The notes under the pieces: generated by a model
The model's database searches: none
What the model saw: the letters and a program-made list of their open reading frames with translations, nothing else
What the model was told of the DNA's origin: nothing
Origin: a virus
Virus record (IMG/VR): IMGVR_UViG_3300030202_001436
Location: 1-26,943 of that record
Reading direction: 5' to 3' (one strand)
DNA length: 26,943 bases
Program-made: the position numbers and the translations under genes
Part shown: piece by piece, positions 7,185-14,944 of the stretch
Numbering within the stretch: the stretch's first letter is position 1
How the letters are laid out: every line of letters begins with the position of its first letter

Positions 7185-8578
7185 TCTAAATCCTCCTTCA
7201 TTCGGATAAAGACTACTCTACCGTCTTTTGCTGTGTTGAACAAATTCTCTCCCCATTTCTCAAAGTTATTGTATGCGCTTCCTCGTGAACAATCATTCTG
7301 TGTTTCATACGCTTTAATAACCTTGGTCTTGGCTTTCCAACCATCACCTCTTTTCCCTAATTCTATACTCTCCACGTTTTGATAGGCCAAAGTCCACTTG
7401 CCTCTCATAGCGCCTTTCTCTTGTGCTTTAGGGCCAATGTCTACTTCATCTTCCAACCAAAGTATTAGATTCTTGAATATATCGAATAATATATCTTTAG
7501 ACATATCTACATGCTCTCCTGTAACAGCCCAAGAGTTATCCATCATAGCCATGTGAGTTGCAAAAATTAATGTGTTGTTTTCCATAGCAGGGACGAAAGA
7601 TGAGACTACTTCCATAATAGCAGGGTTGAGCCCTTGAAGTAGACTATAGTAATCGTCTATTGCATCTCTAAGCGCAGGATAAAATGTCTCTTCTTCAGGA
7701 TAGAACATAACAGTCATGACTTCTTGCACGAGTTCTTCCTGTTCATGACGTGTCATACCGTCCCACACAACGAAGGGGGTCTCAGTTAATTCTAATACAC
7801 GGTTTCTTAATCTCTTGTCTAGGTCTATGAAATGCTTAGTAACATCATCATAACTAACGCTCAGTTTAGGCATTTTTTTGTATGCGCTTTCTGCTCTTAT
7901 CATACTGACATTCTTACGACGTTCTGTGCTCCAATGACTCCAATACAATAAAACTCTTTGAAATATTCCCTTAGTCAATACATATTCTTTAACTCCGCTT
8001 GGAGGATAGGTTGTAATCCACAAAGACACCATAGATTCAGTTTCAATTCTACCTGTCTTAGTGTGTTTCACTAGAATGTTATTGTTTGAACCAACAGGAT
8101 TGCAAGCCGACTGTAAATATAGAACAGTCTCCATTGAGTGTCTATTAGGATTTAGTATAATACTACCTTCATCAAAGTTTAATGCTTTTCTTCCTGCTAA
8201 CATACCTTCTTTCAAGATTGGTGTTTTATTACCATCTTCGTCTTCTTCCATTTCAAAACCACCAATTAGACCCGCATCGGTGCCCGTTGTATACATATCA
8301 GAAGGCACACCTATGTCTCTTAGAACATCTCCAATAAATTCCCATGCAATAGATTTACCTGTCCTAGAAGATTGAATCCAAAAGACGTGATTCCTAGTAT
8401 CAAGATGCGATGAACCCCAAGGTATGCGCACATATGGCACTGATACTTGTCCTTGTATAAAGAAAAAGGATAGCATACCGGGTATGTCGTTATCTATAGA
8501 TGTTTGATTAAAATGCTCTATAAAACCCTTGAATATGGGGAATTTTTTCGCCGCTTGATATTGGTCTGCTCTTCTCAT
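7181..8578 (-). CDS. P-loop/AAA+ helicase-like ATPase with C-terminal winged-helix region
   Basis: The 465-residue protein has a Walker A-like element WIQSSRTGKS (first Gly of the motif replaced by Gln), a Walker B-like element ALNFDEGSI, a sensor-like SLWITTYPP and an arginine-finger-like GIFQRVLLYW. This order fits DUF3987-type phage/plasmid primase-helicase ATPases and, more distantly, MCM-like AAA+ helicases. The last ~70 residues (KTKVIKAYETQNDCSRGSAYNNFEKWGE) look like a small winged-helix DNA-binding domain. It is the first gene after a promoter region and lies upstream of an exonuclease gene. No other helicase candidate is visible in the window, so it is the best candidate for the viral replicative helicase. 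ATP-binding is likely; the helicase role is inferred. Confidence 0.6.
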   Translation of the reverse strand: MRRADQYQAAKKFPIFKGFIEHFNQTSIDNDIPGMLSFFFIQGQVSVPYVRIPWGSSHLDTRNHVFWIQSSRTGKSIAWEFIGDVLRDIGVPSDMYTTGTDAGLIGGFEMEEDEDGNKTPILKEGMLAGRKALNFDEGSIILNPNRHSMETVLYLQSACNPVGSNNNILVKHTKTGRIETESMVSLWITTYPPSGVKEYVLTKGIFQRVLLYWSHWSTERRKNVSMIRAESAYKKMPKLSVSYDDVTKHFIDLDKRLRNRVLELTETPFVVWDGMTRHEQEELVQEVMTVMFYPEEETFYPALRDAIDDYYSLLQGLNPAIMEVVSSFVPAMENNTLIFATHMAMMDNSWAVTGEHVDMSKDILFDIFKNLILWLEDEVDIGPKAQEKGAMRGKWTLAYQNVESIELGKRGDGWKAKTKVIKAYETQNDCSRGSAYNNFEKWGENLFNTAKDGRVVFIRMKEDLE

Positions 8579-8582
8579 AATT

Positions 8583-8600
8583 TGACCCCTGCATGGGTCA
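8583..8600 (-). promoter_or_regulatory. Inverted repeat covering the ribosome site of the helicase-like gene
   Basis: A perfect inverted repeat TGACCC-6 nt-GGGTCA ends 5 nt before the ATG at 8578. On the minus strand the 3' arm contains the only ribosome-site candidate (AGGGGTC). The hairpin would hide that site in the mRNA, or the DNA palindrome could be an operator next to the transcription start. Either reading is an inference. Confidence 0.45.
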
Positions 8601-8612
8601 GTATATTATTGT

Positions 8613-8664
8613 TATGTATATACATATAATTGAAACATTGAAATAATTAAGTGTCCTTTATATA
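8613..8664 (-). promoter_or_regulatory. Promoter region with two TATA candidates
   Basis: The minus strand carries TTAGTATATAAAGG (plus-strand positions 8655-8668), matching the archaeal TATA-box pattern and the motif upstream of the RFC gene. A second candidate is a perfect 14-bp palindrome TATGTATATACATA at 8613-8626. The first would place the start near 8630 and give a leader of about 50 nt; the second would place it near 8590. The 95-nt gap after the nuclease stop is one of only two clear non-coding gaps in the minus-strand gene array between 4870 and 26934. Confidence 0.6.
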
Positions 8665-8673
8665 CTAATTTGA

Positions 8674-9375
8674 TTATCTTCTAATCCTTCTTTCTACGAA
8701 TACAGGCTCTTCTTCTGTTAGAACTTTTATGATTCTACTTCTCATCACATCCCCAAGACCCTTCACCATTCTCAATGACTCAGGAAAAAGCATTTCTTGT
8801 ATTGAGCCACATTCTTCTAGTATTCTTTCTCCTATTTCTTTTCCTATACCGGGTATTGCGATTAACACGTCTAATCTTACATCGTTTGTGCTTACTCTTC
8901 TTATTGCTCTAGCACCATGACTAGAAGCAGGTTTGTGCAACTTATCGTGTAATTTCACTATGAACATGGCTGCTTCGGAATGGTTTTCTGTAAAAAATAC
9001 TTGACATTCAAAATCAGCCATTATTCTTGCTATTGTGCCCATTAGTTCATTTTGCACCCTAGAATATGTTGTTTTACGTCCTGAATTTTTTGCCATAGAT
9101 ACATATTTAGAGATTGAACCATGAACTACTAGAAAAAATCTTGGGTAGTTGGCATCCATATTGTCTAACTGTCTCCATAAATGCCCGCTATGGCTTGAAA
9201 GAAACAAGTCGTTGATGCTCTTTGCTTCAATACATGCCTCACCTAGAAGATAATCTCCAACCATTAGTGCTTTTCTAATAACTGTTAAACCTTCTTTTTC
9301 TGCTTTTCTAATAACTGACTCACAAAGTGAACCTCTCTCGTTGCTATCTATGATTAAATCGGGCTTAGGCATCAT
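8674..9375 (-). CDS. XPF/ERCC4-family structure-specific endonuclease with tandem HhH
   Basis: With the ATG at 9375 the protein has 233 residues. The nuclease domain shows IIDSNERG (D10, E13), VGDYLLG (D41) and IEAKSINDL (E50, K52, D56), the D...GDY...E.K order of XPF/Mus81/Hef nucleases. The C-terminal part has the paired helix-hairpin-helix elements IAIPGIGKEIGERI and VKGLGDVMRSRI. Family members cut branched DNA such as flaps, forks and Holliday-like junctions, usually as dimers. No helicase part is attached, as in short archaeal XPF. The canonical ERK motif reads EAK. An in-frame ATG exists at 9411, but the later pair of ATGs (9375, 9372) gives only an 11-nt overlap with the upstream gene and starts close to the conserved domain. 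Probable role: resolving viral replication or recombination intermediates. Confidence 0.88.
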   Translation of the reverse strand: MMPKPDLIIDSNERGSLCESVIRKAEKEGLTVIRKALMVGDYLLGEACIEAKSINDLFLSSHSGHLWRQLDNMDANYPRFFLVVHGSISKYVSMAKNSGRKTTYSRVQNELMGTIARIMADFECQVFFTENHSEAAMFIVKLHDKLHKPASSHGARAIRRVSTNDVRLDVLIAIPGIGKEIGERILEECGSIQEMLFPESLRMVKGLGDVMRSRIIKVLTEEEPVFVERRIRR

Positions 9376-9583
9376 TACACATCCACATATGCACTTTGCA
9401 ATACTGTGCATCTTTATACTTTCTTAATTTGCATCTTACGCCTTTAGAAGTAATACCTACACATTGTTCTTCCTCTATAGGGTGTCTTAAACAACTTACG
9501 CATAGATTTGTATTCGTCTTCATTCTAGATGTATGGTTTCTAGTACCTAACTTGGTTTTGCATATTCTACATCTTCCACTCAT
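9365..9583 (-). CDS. Small protein with two zinc-knuckle regions (72 aa)
   Basis: The N-terminal half has CRICKTKL and CVSCL (two CxxC pairs). The C-terminal half has CVGITSKGVRCKLR followed by YCKVHMWMC, which fits the short C...G.RC....YC..H zinc finger common in phage and bacterial hypothetical proteins. The start has GGAGGACATTCT and overlaps the primase stop by 4 nt. It lies between primase and nuclease genes in the replication operon, so nucleic-acid binding is plausible; no specific role can be given. Confidence 0.7.
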   Translation of the reverse strand: MSGRCRICKTKLGTRNHTSRMKTNTNLCVSCLRHPIEEEQCVGITSKGVRCKLRKYKDAQYCKVHMWMCNDA

Positions 9584-10674
9584 AGAATGTCCTCCGCTGT
9601 GCCGTCATAGTATCTACATACGCCTGTGCAAAGACCCTCATTAATCAAAGTCTTACAGGTAGACAAAGAATAACCTCCTTCCACTACGCTTGTAACTTGG
9701 GTTCTAGTTATATCTTCATCAAAATCCACCCAACCTTGTTGAGAACACAAATTTACAATTTTTTCTATGTGTTCTTTCTTAGCATCGTCTTTTACTGTGT
9801 TGGGGTGAAAGAACCACCTGTGTCTTGCTGCTAAATAATTCGCTAAGTGAAAACGTGCCTTGTGTGTTGGATTACCTTCACCCAAAGCGGCCTGAACTAA
9901 ACATGGTAAAATCAGTATTTTATCATAAGATACATCAGGTAAGTTTACCAATTTTCTGTTCTTTTTGAACATTGCTTTTCTTTTCTTAGGCATTACGAAT
10001 GTTATAGGTGTGCTACCGTGTTTGATATAACCCTCTCTAGAATCTTGTGCTAGGTCTAATAATTCATAATGGTCTAATGACATTATTTCATCTGTATTCA
10101 AAGGTATAGACCAACAACCTCTTCTCATATTATAGGAGTTGGGTATTCTTATCATGCCCGCTGTGTCGAAAGCCACAGTAGGGTCATTACAAGATATGTT
10201 CAACTCTTTATGCCATACATTTATCATTTGTTTACCACCATCTTTAATTCTAGTAACTTCAAAACCGTTGCTAGGCATCAATGTTTCAGACAAACTCACG
10301 TATATATGAAAACCTCCACCGCTAAACCACACATAGTGCTGTATATCGTTTAGAATGAAGTGTTGATGGAGTCTTTTTACTTGTTCGTGCATAAACGAAA
10401 ACTCTACATCAACTTGTTTATTTCTAAAATCTTTACAATCAAAATCCATTACAAAATGTCTTATTATGGGTGTATTGTAATCTACGCGGTGATGTTTAGG
10501 TGGTGTAGTTCCTCTATAACCATATGCTGTAAAGTATATATTACCAATACCGTTTTTACCACCCCAATACTTTTCTAGTTCTTTGGCGTTGTTAACTATA
10601 CGCCTGTAACCTTTTTGACCGTTCGCACCTATTTCTAATACCTCTCTAGGGTAATCCATGTGCACGAAACTCAT
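9580..10674 (-). CDS. Archaeal-type DNA primase, apparent PriS-PriL fusion
   Basis: I use the ATG at 10674 (364 residues): AGGGGATAAACCC precedes it and the upstream gene stops 4 nt before it, while a start at 10758 would overlap that gene by 80 nt. The catalytic half shows the archaeo-eukaryotic primase motifs: VMDFDCKDF (metal-binding DxD), WFSGGGFHIYV (the SGG.G.H motif), and AGMIRIPNSYNMRRG (nucleotide-binding Arg). The C-terminal ~110 residues resemble the iron-sulphur domain of the large primase subunit: LPCL, HKARFHLANYLAARH, and three later cysteines in STC, GLC and GVC (C258, C340, C349 and C353 in this numbering). The enzyme would lay down primers for PolB. A single-chain small-plus-large arrangement is known in some plasmids and viruses. 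Catalytic assignment is firm; the PriL part is a pattern match. Confidence 0.85.
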   Translation of the reverse strand: MSFVHMDYPREVLEIGANGQKGYRRIVNNAKELEKYWGGKNGIGNIYFTAYGYRGTTPPKHHRVDYNTPIIRHFVMDFDCKDFRNKQVDVEFSFMHEQVKRLHQHFILNDIQHYVWFSGGGFHIYVSLSETLMPSNGFEVTRIKDGGKQMINVWHKELNISCNDPTVAFDTAGMIRIPNSYNMRRGCWSIPLNTDEIMSLDHYELLDLAQDSREGYIKHGSTPITFVMPKKRKAMFKKNRKLVNLPDVSYDKILILPCLVQAALGEGNPTHKARFHLANYLAARHRWFFHPNTVKDDAKKEHIEKIVNLCSQQGWVDFDEDITRTQVTSVVEGGYSLSTCKTLINEGLCTGVCRYYDGTAEDIL

Positions 10675-10678
10675 GGGT

Positions 10679-10984
10679 TTATCCCCTGATAATTTTAAGA
10701 TACTTCTCAATCGCTTCGTTGCCAATGATTTCTGCTGCAAATTTGCCTTTTTCGACAAAATATACAGGATTTATCGCTACATCGAAAGCGGAATAGCCCC
10801 CACCATCCAATGTTTCCTGAAAACCATTTACGACTCTTAATCTATCGCCTTTGACTCCCATATTAGACAAATACACATTTACTCGCGGTAATTCATCATA
10901 CAACATAATGTTTTCACTCATCACTCTTTTGTTTATCCAATTTTCTGTTTCTTCTATTTTTTGTTTCATGTTTTTTATTTTCAT
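10679..10984 (-). CDS. Hypothetical protein (101 aa)
   Basis: The gene starts directly after the nuclease stop (TAA then ATG) with a strong ribosome site GGAGGAACAATAA. The N-terminal ~25 residues are a charged helix (MKQKIEETENWINKR). The rest is mixed alpha/beta with YDELPRVNVYLSNMGVKGD and FVEKGKFAAEIIGNEAIEKYL. I recognise no family. It sits between the Cas4-like nuclease and the primase, with only a 4-nt gap to the primase, so it is likely co-translated with both and may be a replication accessory protein. Confidence 0.55.
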   Translation of the reverse strand: MKIKNMKQKIEETENWINKRVMSENIMLYDELPRVNVYLSNMGVKGDRLRVVNGFQETLDGGGYSAFDVAINPVYFVEKGKFAAEIIGNEAIEKYLKIIRG

Positions 10985-11995
10985 TTATTGTTCCTCCGTA
11001 TTTATTAGGAAATCTTCTTCTTTATTGTGAGCAGGGCACATATGCACAAAATCACACCAAGCACACTGCACACTTAAGCACCTGCACCACTTACTACACG
11101 TTTCTTTATGAATCGGTTGAAAGTCATGTTCTATATGTGCTTTTAGTAATTTTTTCATTTTTGTATCTAAAGATTTCTTAGCATATCTTGCTTTGGTTTT
11201 AGTTTCTTCAATACACCATTCTGCTCCATCGCCATTGTTCACTTGTCCATAGGGATATTCCCAAGCCCAATGCGTCACAGGTAGAAATTCACTACGTTGC
11301 GCTTGCACTATCATGTTCATGTAAAAATACATCTCTAATCTCATTGAAGAAAATTTGTAAGGTGCATTCTTCCATTTACCTGTTTTAAGTTCCATCAAGA
11401 CAAACCCACCATCACCATCGCTAAATATTGTATCGACATAACCTTTCAAATGCACATTATACATTTCGCCATTATATTCTACGTCTTGGGTAGCGTGTAT
11501 CTCAACCTCGTTGCCTACAGGAGGCCATGTGTTGATATCGCCATTTTGATGGCACACAAGCAATCTAGCCCATTGCCATTCAATCCATTGGTCTATCGCA
11601 GTTTGTTCGCTGTGTCTATAACCTTCTTCAGGATAAGGTAGTATGCTCCTAAGAGAATCTTTAGCCAAAGCGTTTTTACCATCATCAAGGTGTTTTTCTA
11701 TATCTTTTAGAACATCATCTATTTTATCCCAAAAATATTCTACAACATTGTGCACATTGGTTCCTCTAACCATAGGTTCTGTTTCGCTGCTTTTGTGTCC
11801 CAACACATATTGTAAATAGTATTTATACGGACACCAATCATGAGCACCAATTGTGGATTTAGTCATCCTTAATTTGTTACCTTCAGCGGGCCAATTGTAA
11901 GAACTTTCATTATACGAAGCCATTAACTCTTCATCTTTGAAATCTGATGATTCTGTAAATGTTTTATCGTTTGGATTAAATTTGTATAATTTCAT
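10985..11995 (-). CDS. Cas4/RecB-like PD-(D/E)XK nuclease with Fe-S cysteines
   Basis: The 336-residue protein has the full pattern of the Cas4/AddB-type nuclease: a first cysteine in HDWCPYKYYLQYV (C55), a conserved histidine in RGTNVHNVVEYFW (H82), LKGYVDTIF with D188, then the ExK motif in LMELKTGKW (E202, K204) and a helical motif RLEMYFYMN. Near the end are cysteines C311, C314 and C320 that, with C55, would hold a 4Fe-4S cluster; extra cysteines lie at 300, 304 and 306. Such enzymes cut single-stranded DNA or process ends in recombination. There are no CRISPR genes nearby, so a viral replication or recombination role is more likely than spacer acquisition. The ATG overlaps the upstream gene by 4 nt and has GGAGAAAGCAAC. 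Confidence 0.87.
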   Translation of the reverse strand: MKLYKFNPNDKTFTESSDFKDEELMASYNESSYNWPAEGNKLRMTKSTIGAHDWCPYKYYLQYVLGHKSSETEPMVRGTNVHNVVEYFWDKIDDVLKDIEKHLDDGKNALAKDSLRSILPYPEEGYRHSEQTAIDQWIEWQWARLLVCHQNGDINTWPPVGNEVEIHATQDVEYNGEMYNVHLKGYVDTIFSDGDGGFVLMELKTGKWKNAPYKFSSMRLEMYFYMNMIVQAQRSEFLPVTHWAWEYPYGQVNNGDGAEWCIEETKTKARYAKKSLDTKMKKLLKAHIEHDFQPIHKETCSKWCRCLSVQCAWCDFVHMCPAHNKEEDFLINTEEQ

Positions 11996-12228
11996 GTTGC
12001 TTTCTCCATTTTTATATCATCAAGTAGATTATCAATTTCAATATCTTGTTCGCTTGTTGCTCCGCAATCATCACATCGCATTTCTAAAATTATCCAACCT
12101 TTATCAACAGCCTTGTCGGGGTATCTCCAACCTTCACAATAACTATTTTCATGTTCGCAATCATCAGGCACACCATCTAGGTGCGCATGGTCTGCTGCTG
12201 TCATTCCATCAGGGTAGTTGCTACTCAT
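11992..12228 (-). CDS. Small cysteine-rich protein (78 aa)
   Basis: The acidic protein contains DDCEHENSYCEGW and, after about 20 residues, MRCDDCGATSEQDIEID. The two cysteine groups could jointly bind zinc in a ribbon. The C-terminus is an acidic helix (LLDDIKMEKAT). It overlaps both neighbours by 4 nt, so it is one link in a translationally coupled chain between PolB and the Cas4-like nuclease. No family recognised. Confidence 0.6.
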   Translation of the reverse strand: MSSNYPDGMTAADHAHLDGVPDDCEHENSYCEGWRYPDKAVDKGWIILEMRCDDCGATSEQDIEIDNLLDDIKMEKAT

Positions 12229-12386
12229 ACCTCTTCCTCCTGTAATAGTACATATGTAACATCAGCATTACATGACGAACAAGTTAGTGTGGCTACTATA
12301 CCTTCTCCTTCATATCCATATTCTTCGGCATTGAAATCCGCACCCCAAATCAATTTTCCATCACATAACCAACAAGTATCGCCCAT
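12225..12386 (-). CDS. Small zinc-ribbon protein (53 aa)
   Basis: The product begins MGDTCWLCDGKLIWG and later has LTCSSCNADVTYVLL: two CxxC pairs about 30 residues apart, the zinc-ribbon layout. An upstream ATG at 12392 would overlap the previous stop as ATGA. I prefer 12386 because GGAGG then lies 7 nt before it; for 12392 the spacing is only 1 nt. A longer frame exists to 12464 but runs through the upstream gene. The acidic middle (FNAEEYGYEGEG) argues against simple DNA binding. Confidence 0.6.
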   Translation of the reverse strand: MGDTCWLCDGKLIWGADFNAEEYGYEGEGIVATLTCSSCNADVTYVLLQEEEV

Positions 12387-12388
12387 TC

Positions 12389-12571
12389 TCATTCCTCCAA
12401 CATTATCAACTTCTGCAAATAAATTGCTAAGTCCAAAGCCTCTTCCTGTGCATGAATTAACCATGCCTTTCTTGTCAAATCAACTCTTTCCATTGTTGTA
12501 TTATACTTACGTTCACCTGTTTCTGCTCTTGCTTCTATCTTTTTTATTACTATATCTTCTATTTCACTCAT
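12389..12571 (-). CDS. Small helical protein (60 aa), distant MazG-like look
   Basis: The chosen ATG at 12571 follows the PolB stop by 4 nt and has GGTGATAAA directly before it; a start at 12607 would lie inside polB. The sequence RAETGERKYNTTMERVDLT, then WLIHAQEEALDLAIYLQKL, resembles a short phage protein type (R...G..KYG.TM.R.DLT...WL.H..EE..D...YL.) related in pattern to all-alpha NTP pyrophosphohydrolases of the MazG group. With one EE..D motif it is too short to be a whole MazG domain, so it would need to dimerise or have another role. Function uncertain. Confidence 0.55.
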   Translation of the reverse strand: MSEIEDIVIKKIEARAETGERKYNTTMERVDLTRKAWLIHAQEEALDLAIYLQKLIMLEE

Positions 12572-12575
12572 TTTA

Positions 12576-14944
12576 TCACCAATATTTCTTAGGCACTTTG
12601 TCACCACATGGATAGCCTAAATCCCATTCTAACACATCGTAAATAGGTTTTATCTTTGCTTTGATAAACTTATCAACCATTGTGTGGTAGTCGATTATGA
12701 AGCCATCAATTTCATCTTCTGAACGAAATGAGACTATGTTTGTTTGTGGTAGACCTTCGGGCACAGCACTAACATGAATCCATTGTGCACTATCTTGAAC
12801 CCTTATAGGGTCATTAGTGGACAAATGTTCATTGTAATATAAAGCACCTTTAGCAGCATTAGGTGGCACTCTATCGTATGTTTCTTTACCCAATCTACCG
12901 TATGGTGCAAGTTCCGAAGGTGTAAACTCTCCGTTGATTAACGATAACGATATGGGTCTTATCAAAGCATTAATCTCATCTTCTTCAGCACCTGTGGATA
13001 TCTTATGAAAAATTATTTCTTGTATCTCTTTAGTAATTGGACTTGCGTTGGCTGCTTTCTGTTCAAAACCTGTTACTTTTAGGTAGCCTTTTTTATTTTC
13101 AGGCCATGTGATAATACCAAAGTTTCTATTTTTAGCATCGGTAGTGAACCAATAATCAAAGAATGCCTCAAATTCTACGTCTATATTTGGTAGGTTTAGT
13201 TGTGTGCGCACAGTTTCATTAAGATGTGCTACTAAATCTTCTACTTTGTCTAATGAGACTTGCACGTAGCAAGAATCAGTGTGTCCTGCTAATACTTTGA
13301 ATCCTTCACGTTCACTTTCGGCCATAAGGAGACCAATAGACTCTCTACCCATAGATGTGATTGCCGCCCCAACATCAGGGTCGGTCCACATGCCACCCAC
13401 TTTAGATTGTGATAGATAGCCATACAAAGCATTGGTATTGACCTTAACAGCCAATTGAAGCATCTCATATCCTAATCTCTCATCTTCCGTAGAAGCATCA
13501 TTCATTAATTTCTTGTATGTCTTTCTTAGTTCCAATAGGTCTTCTACGATTCTTGGTAACACACCTTTTGTTGTTGTGTCCCAACAAGAACCATCAGGGA
13601 ACACCCTAATACCTTCACCGGGTTTGTCTCTTTTGGTGGTAGGACACAAATTTCCATCGACAATTATTCTTGGATATAGGCTTGCGAAATCCAACAAGGC
13701 TACACCTTCCCATCTTCCTGCTTGGGTTTTTAATACATTAGCCGCCCTCAATTTATCTCTATTGTATCTATATGACGTTGGGGCTTTCAAGTCTGTGTAT
13801 CTACCAAACAACCCTCTAGCGTAATTAGATACATTGTGTGTGCTCTTCCACTGAACGCCACAAAATTGTTGCATGGCTATGAAGAACGGTATTGCATTGA
13901 GTTTTTCGCTACACTGACGCAATAGCGTAGTGTCTCTCAAACAATAATCTATGAATAAGTCTGTGTGAGTATACCACCAAGTCAACACATCCAATTTATT
14001 GCCTTCGCTGTCTTCTGATAGTTTACCTTCAAATTTTAATTCTTTAGCAATTGTGTCTAGTTTTCTATTAGGAAAACTACCGTTGCCTGATTTCATCCAT
14101 AGAGTTTCAAAACCGCTACCCATACTACCTTTAGCAGCGCTATCAAAAATTAATCTACCCGTTATAGGTTGTTGTGTTTCTTTGTAGCCTTTTTTGAAGT
14201 GCGGCCTCACAACATCATTCAAAGGGCTTAATCTATCAGGATTTTCTAGTCTTTTAATCATGTGTGGGAGGTCAGCCCAAGCAATTGCATGTGCCATTAG
14301 TATATCAGGGTCGCAATCATCTAAATGTTCTAAGAAACCATTGTGCATAGTTCCTTCATCCCCATACAATCTAAGTTCATAGCCGCCTTCTCTATCAATC
14401 CATTTAGTCTCCATAGCAGTCTCTATGGTTTTCTTACGCCATTCCACATTGGATTCTTCAGTCCATGCGAAAACAACAGGATGTTCAGCGTGTGTATCAT
14501 CAATAGCCATAACTGTAGTAAATTGGCTTTTCACATCCCATTCTAAATCAAAATACCATACACGAGGGTGAAACTCAGGCAACTTCTTTGGGTATAAGTT
14601 TGCTAAAACTTGGTCTTCATAAGGCATGTCTGCCTCATAAGTGCGTATCATTTCCTTAATTTGTCTGAGGTGCATTGGATTATCCACACTTATCTTGAAT
14701 AAATCCATACCATCTTTACCCTTAGCCAATTCCTGATGATGATATCTTACGCCTCTAATCATCCTAGAGACCCTCATTTTACTTCTTTCAGAAGTATTAA
14801 CGGGAGCCCAACAATATGGCCTTACATAACCATCTTCATCGGGGTGTATAGTGCGTATGTCTAGTGTACCATTCTTGTGCGTAGGTATAGACTAGGTTGT
14901 TCATCCATATCGAACCCATCAGGGAAGTAATAATCTACAATCAT
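12576..14944 (-). CDS. polB: Family B DNA polymerase, with an apparent 1-nt frameshift near the start
   Basis: The main frame (ATG 14777, 733 residues) contains exonuclease motifs YFDLEW (77-79), the HAIAWADLP region and YCLRD (278-282). Polymerase motifs follow: A DFASLYP (363-369), B KVNTNALYG (445-453) and C in the form HTDS (499-502) instead of DTDS. The same frame stays open upstream of 14777 to 14876 and there encodes KNGTLDIRTIHPDEDGYVRP, typical of the PolB N-terminal domain. In another frame, ATG 14944, directly after the clamp stop codon, encodes MIVDYYFPDGFDMDEQPSLY then LRT, the expected first residues. Joining the two needs one extra base at about 14875-14878, giving ~789 residues. 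The break is either a sequencing or assembly error in an A-run or a real lesion. If unrepaired, translation could restart at 14777 and would lack part of the N-terminal domain. The replicative role is supported by its neighbours. Confidence 0.93.

Noticed and set aside
8729-8920. Many + strand frames between 4870 and 26.4 kb (such as this one)
   Set aside because: They lie opposite well-supported minus-strand genes, lack ribosome sites and have low-complexity Ser/Leu/Phe-rich composition expected from antisense reading.
10674-10758. Longer primase start at 10758
   Set aside because: It would overlap the upstream gene by 80 nt and the extra residues match no primase feature; the ATG at 10674 has a clear ribosome site right after the upstream stop.
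12386-12464. Longer start (12464) for the 53-residue zinc-ribbon gene
   Set aside because: The added part is read through the upstream gene in another frame; GGAGG is correctly spaced only for the ATG at 12386.
12389-12571. Calling the 60-residue protein a functional MazG enzyme
   Set aside because: Only one EE..D-like motif and half the domain length are present; similarity is limited to a pattern.
14778-14944. A non-coding spacer with a promoter between the clamp and polB genes
   Set aside because: The stretch is fully explained as the N-terminal part of PolB split by a one-base shift.
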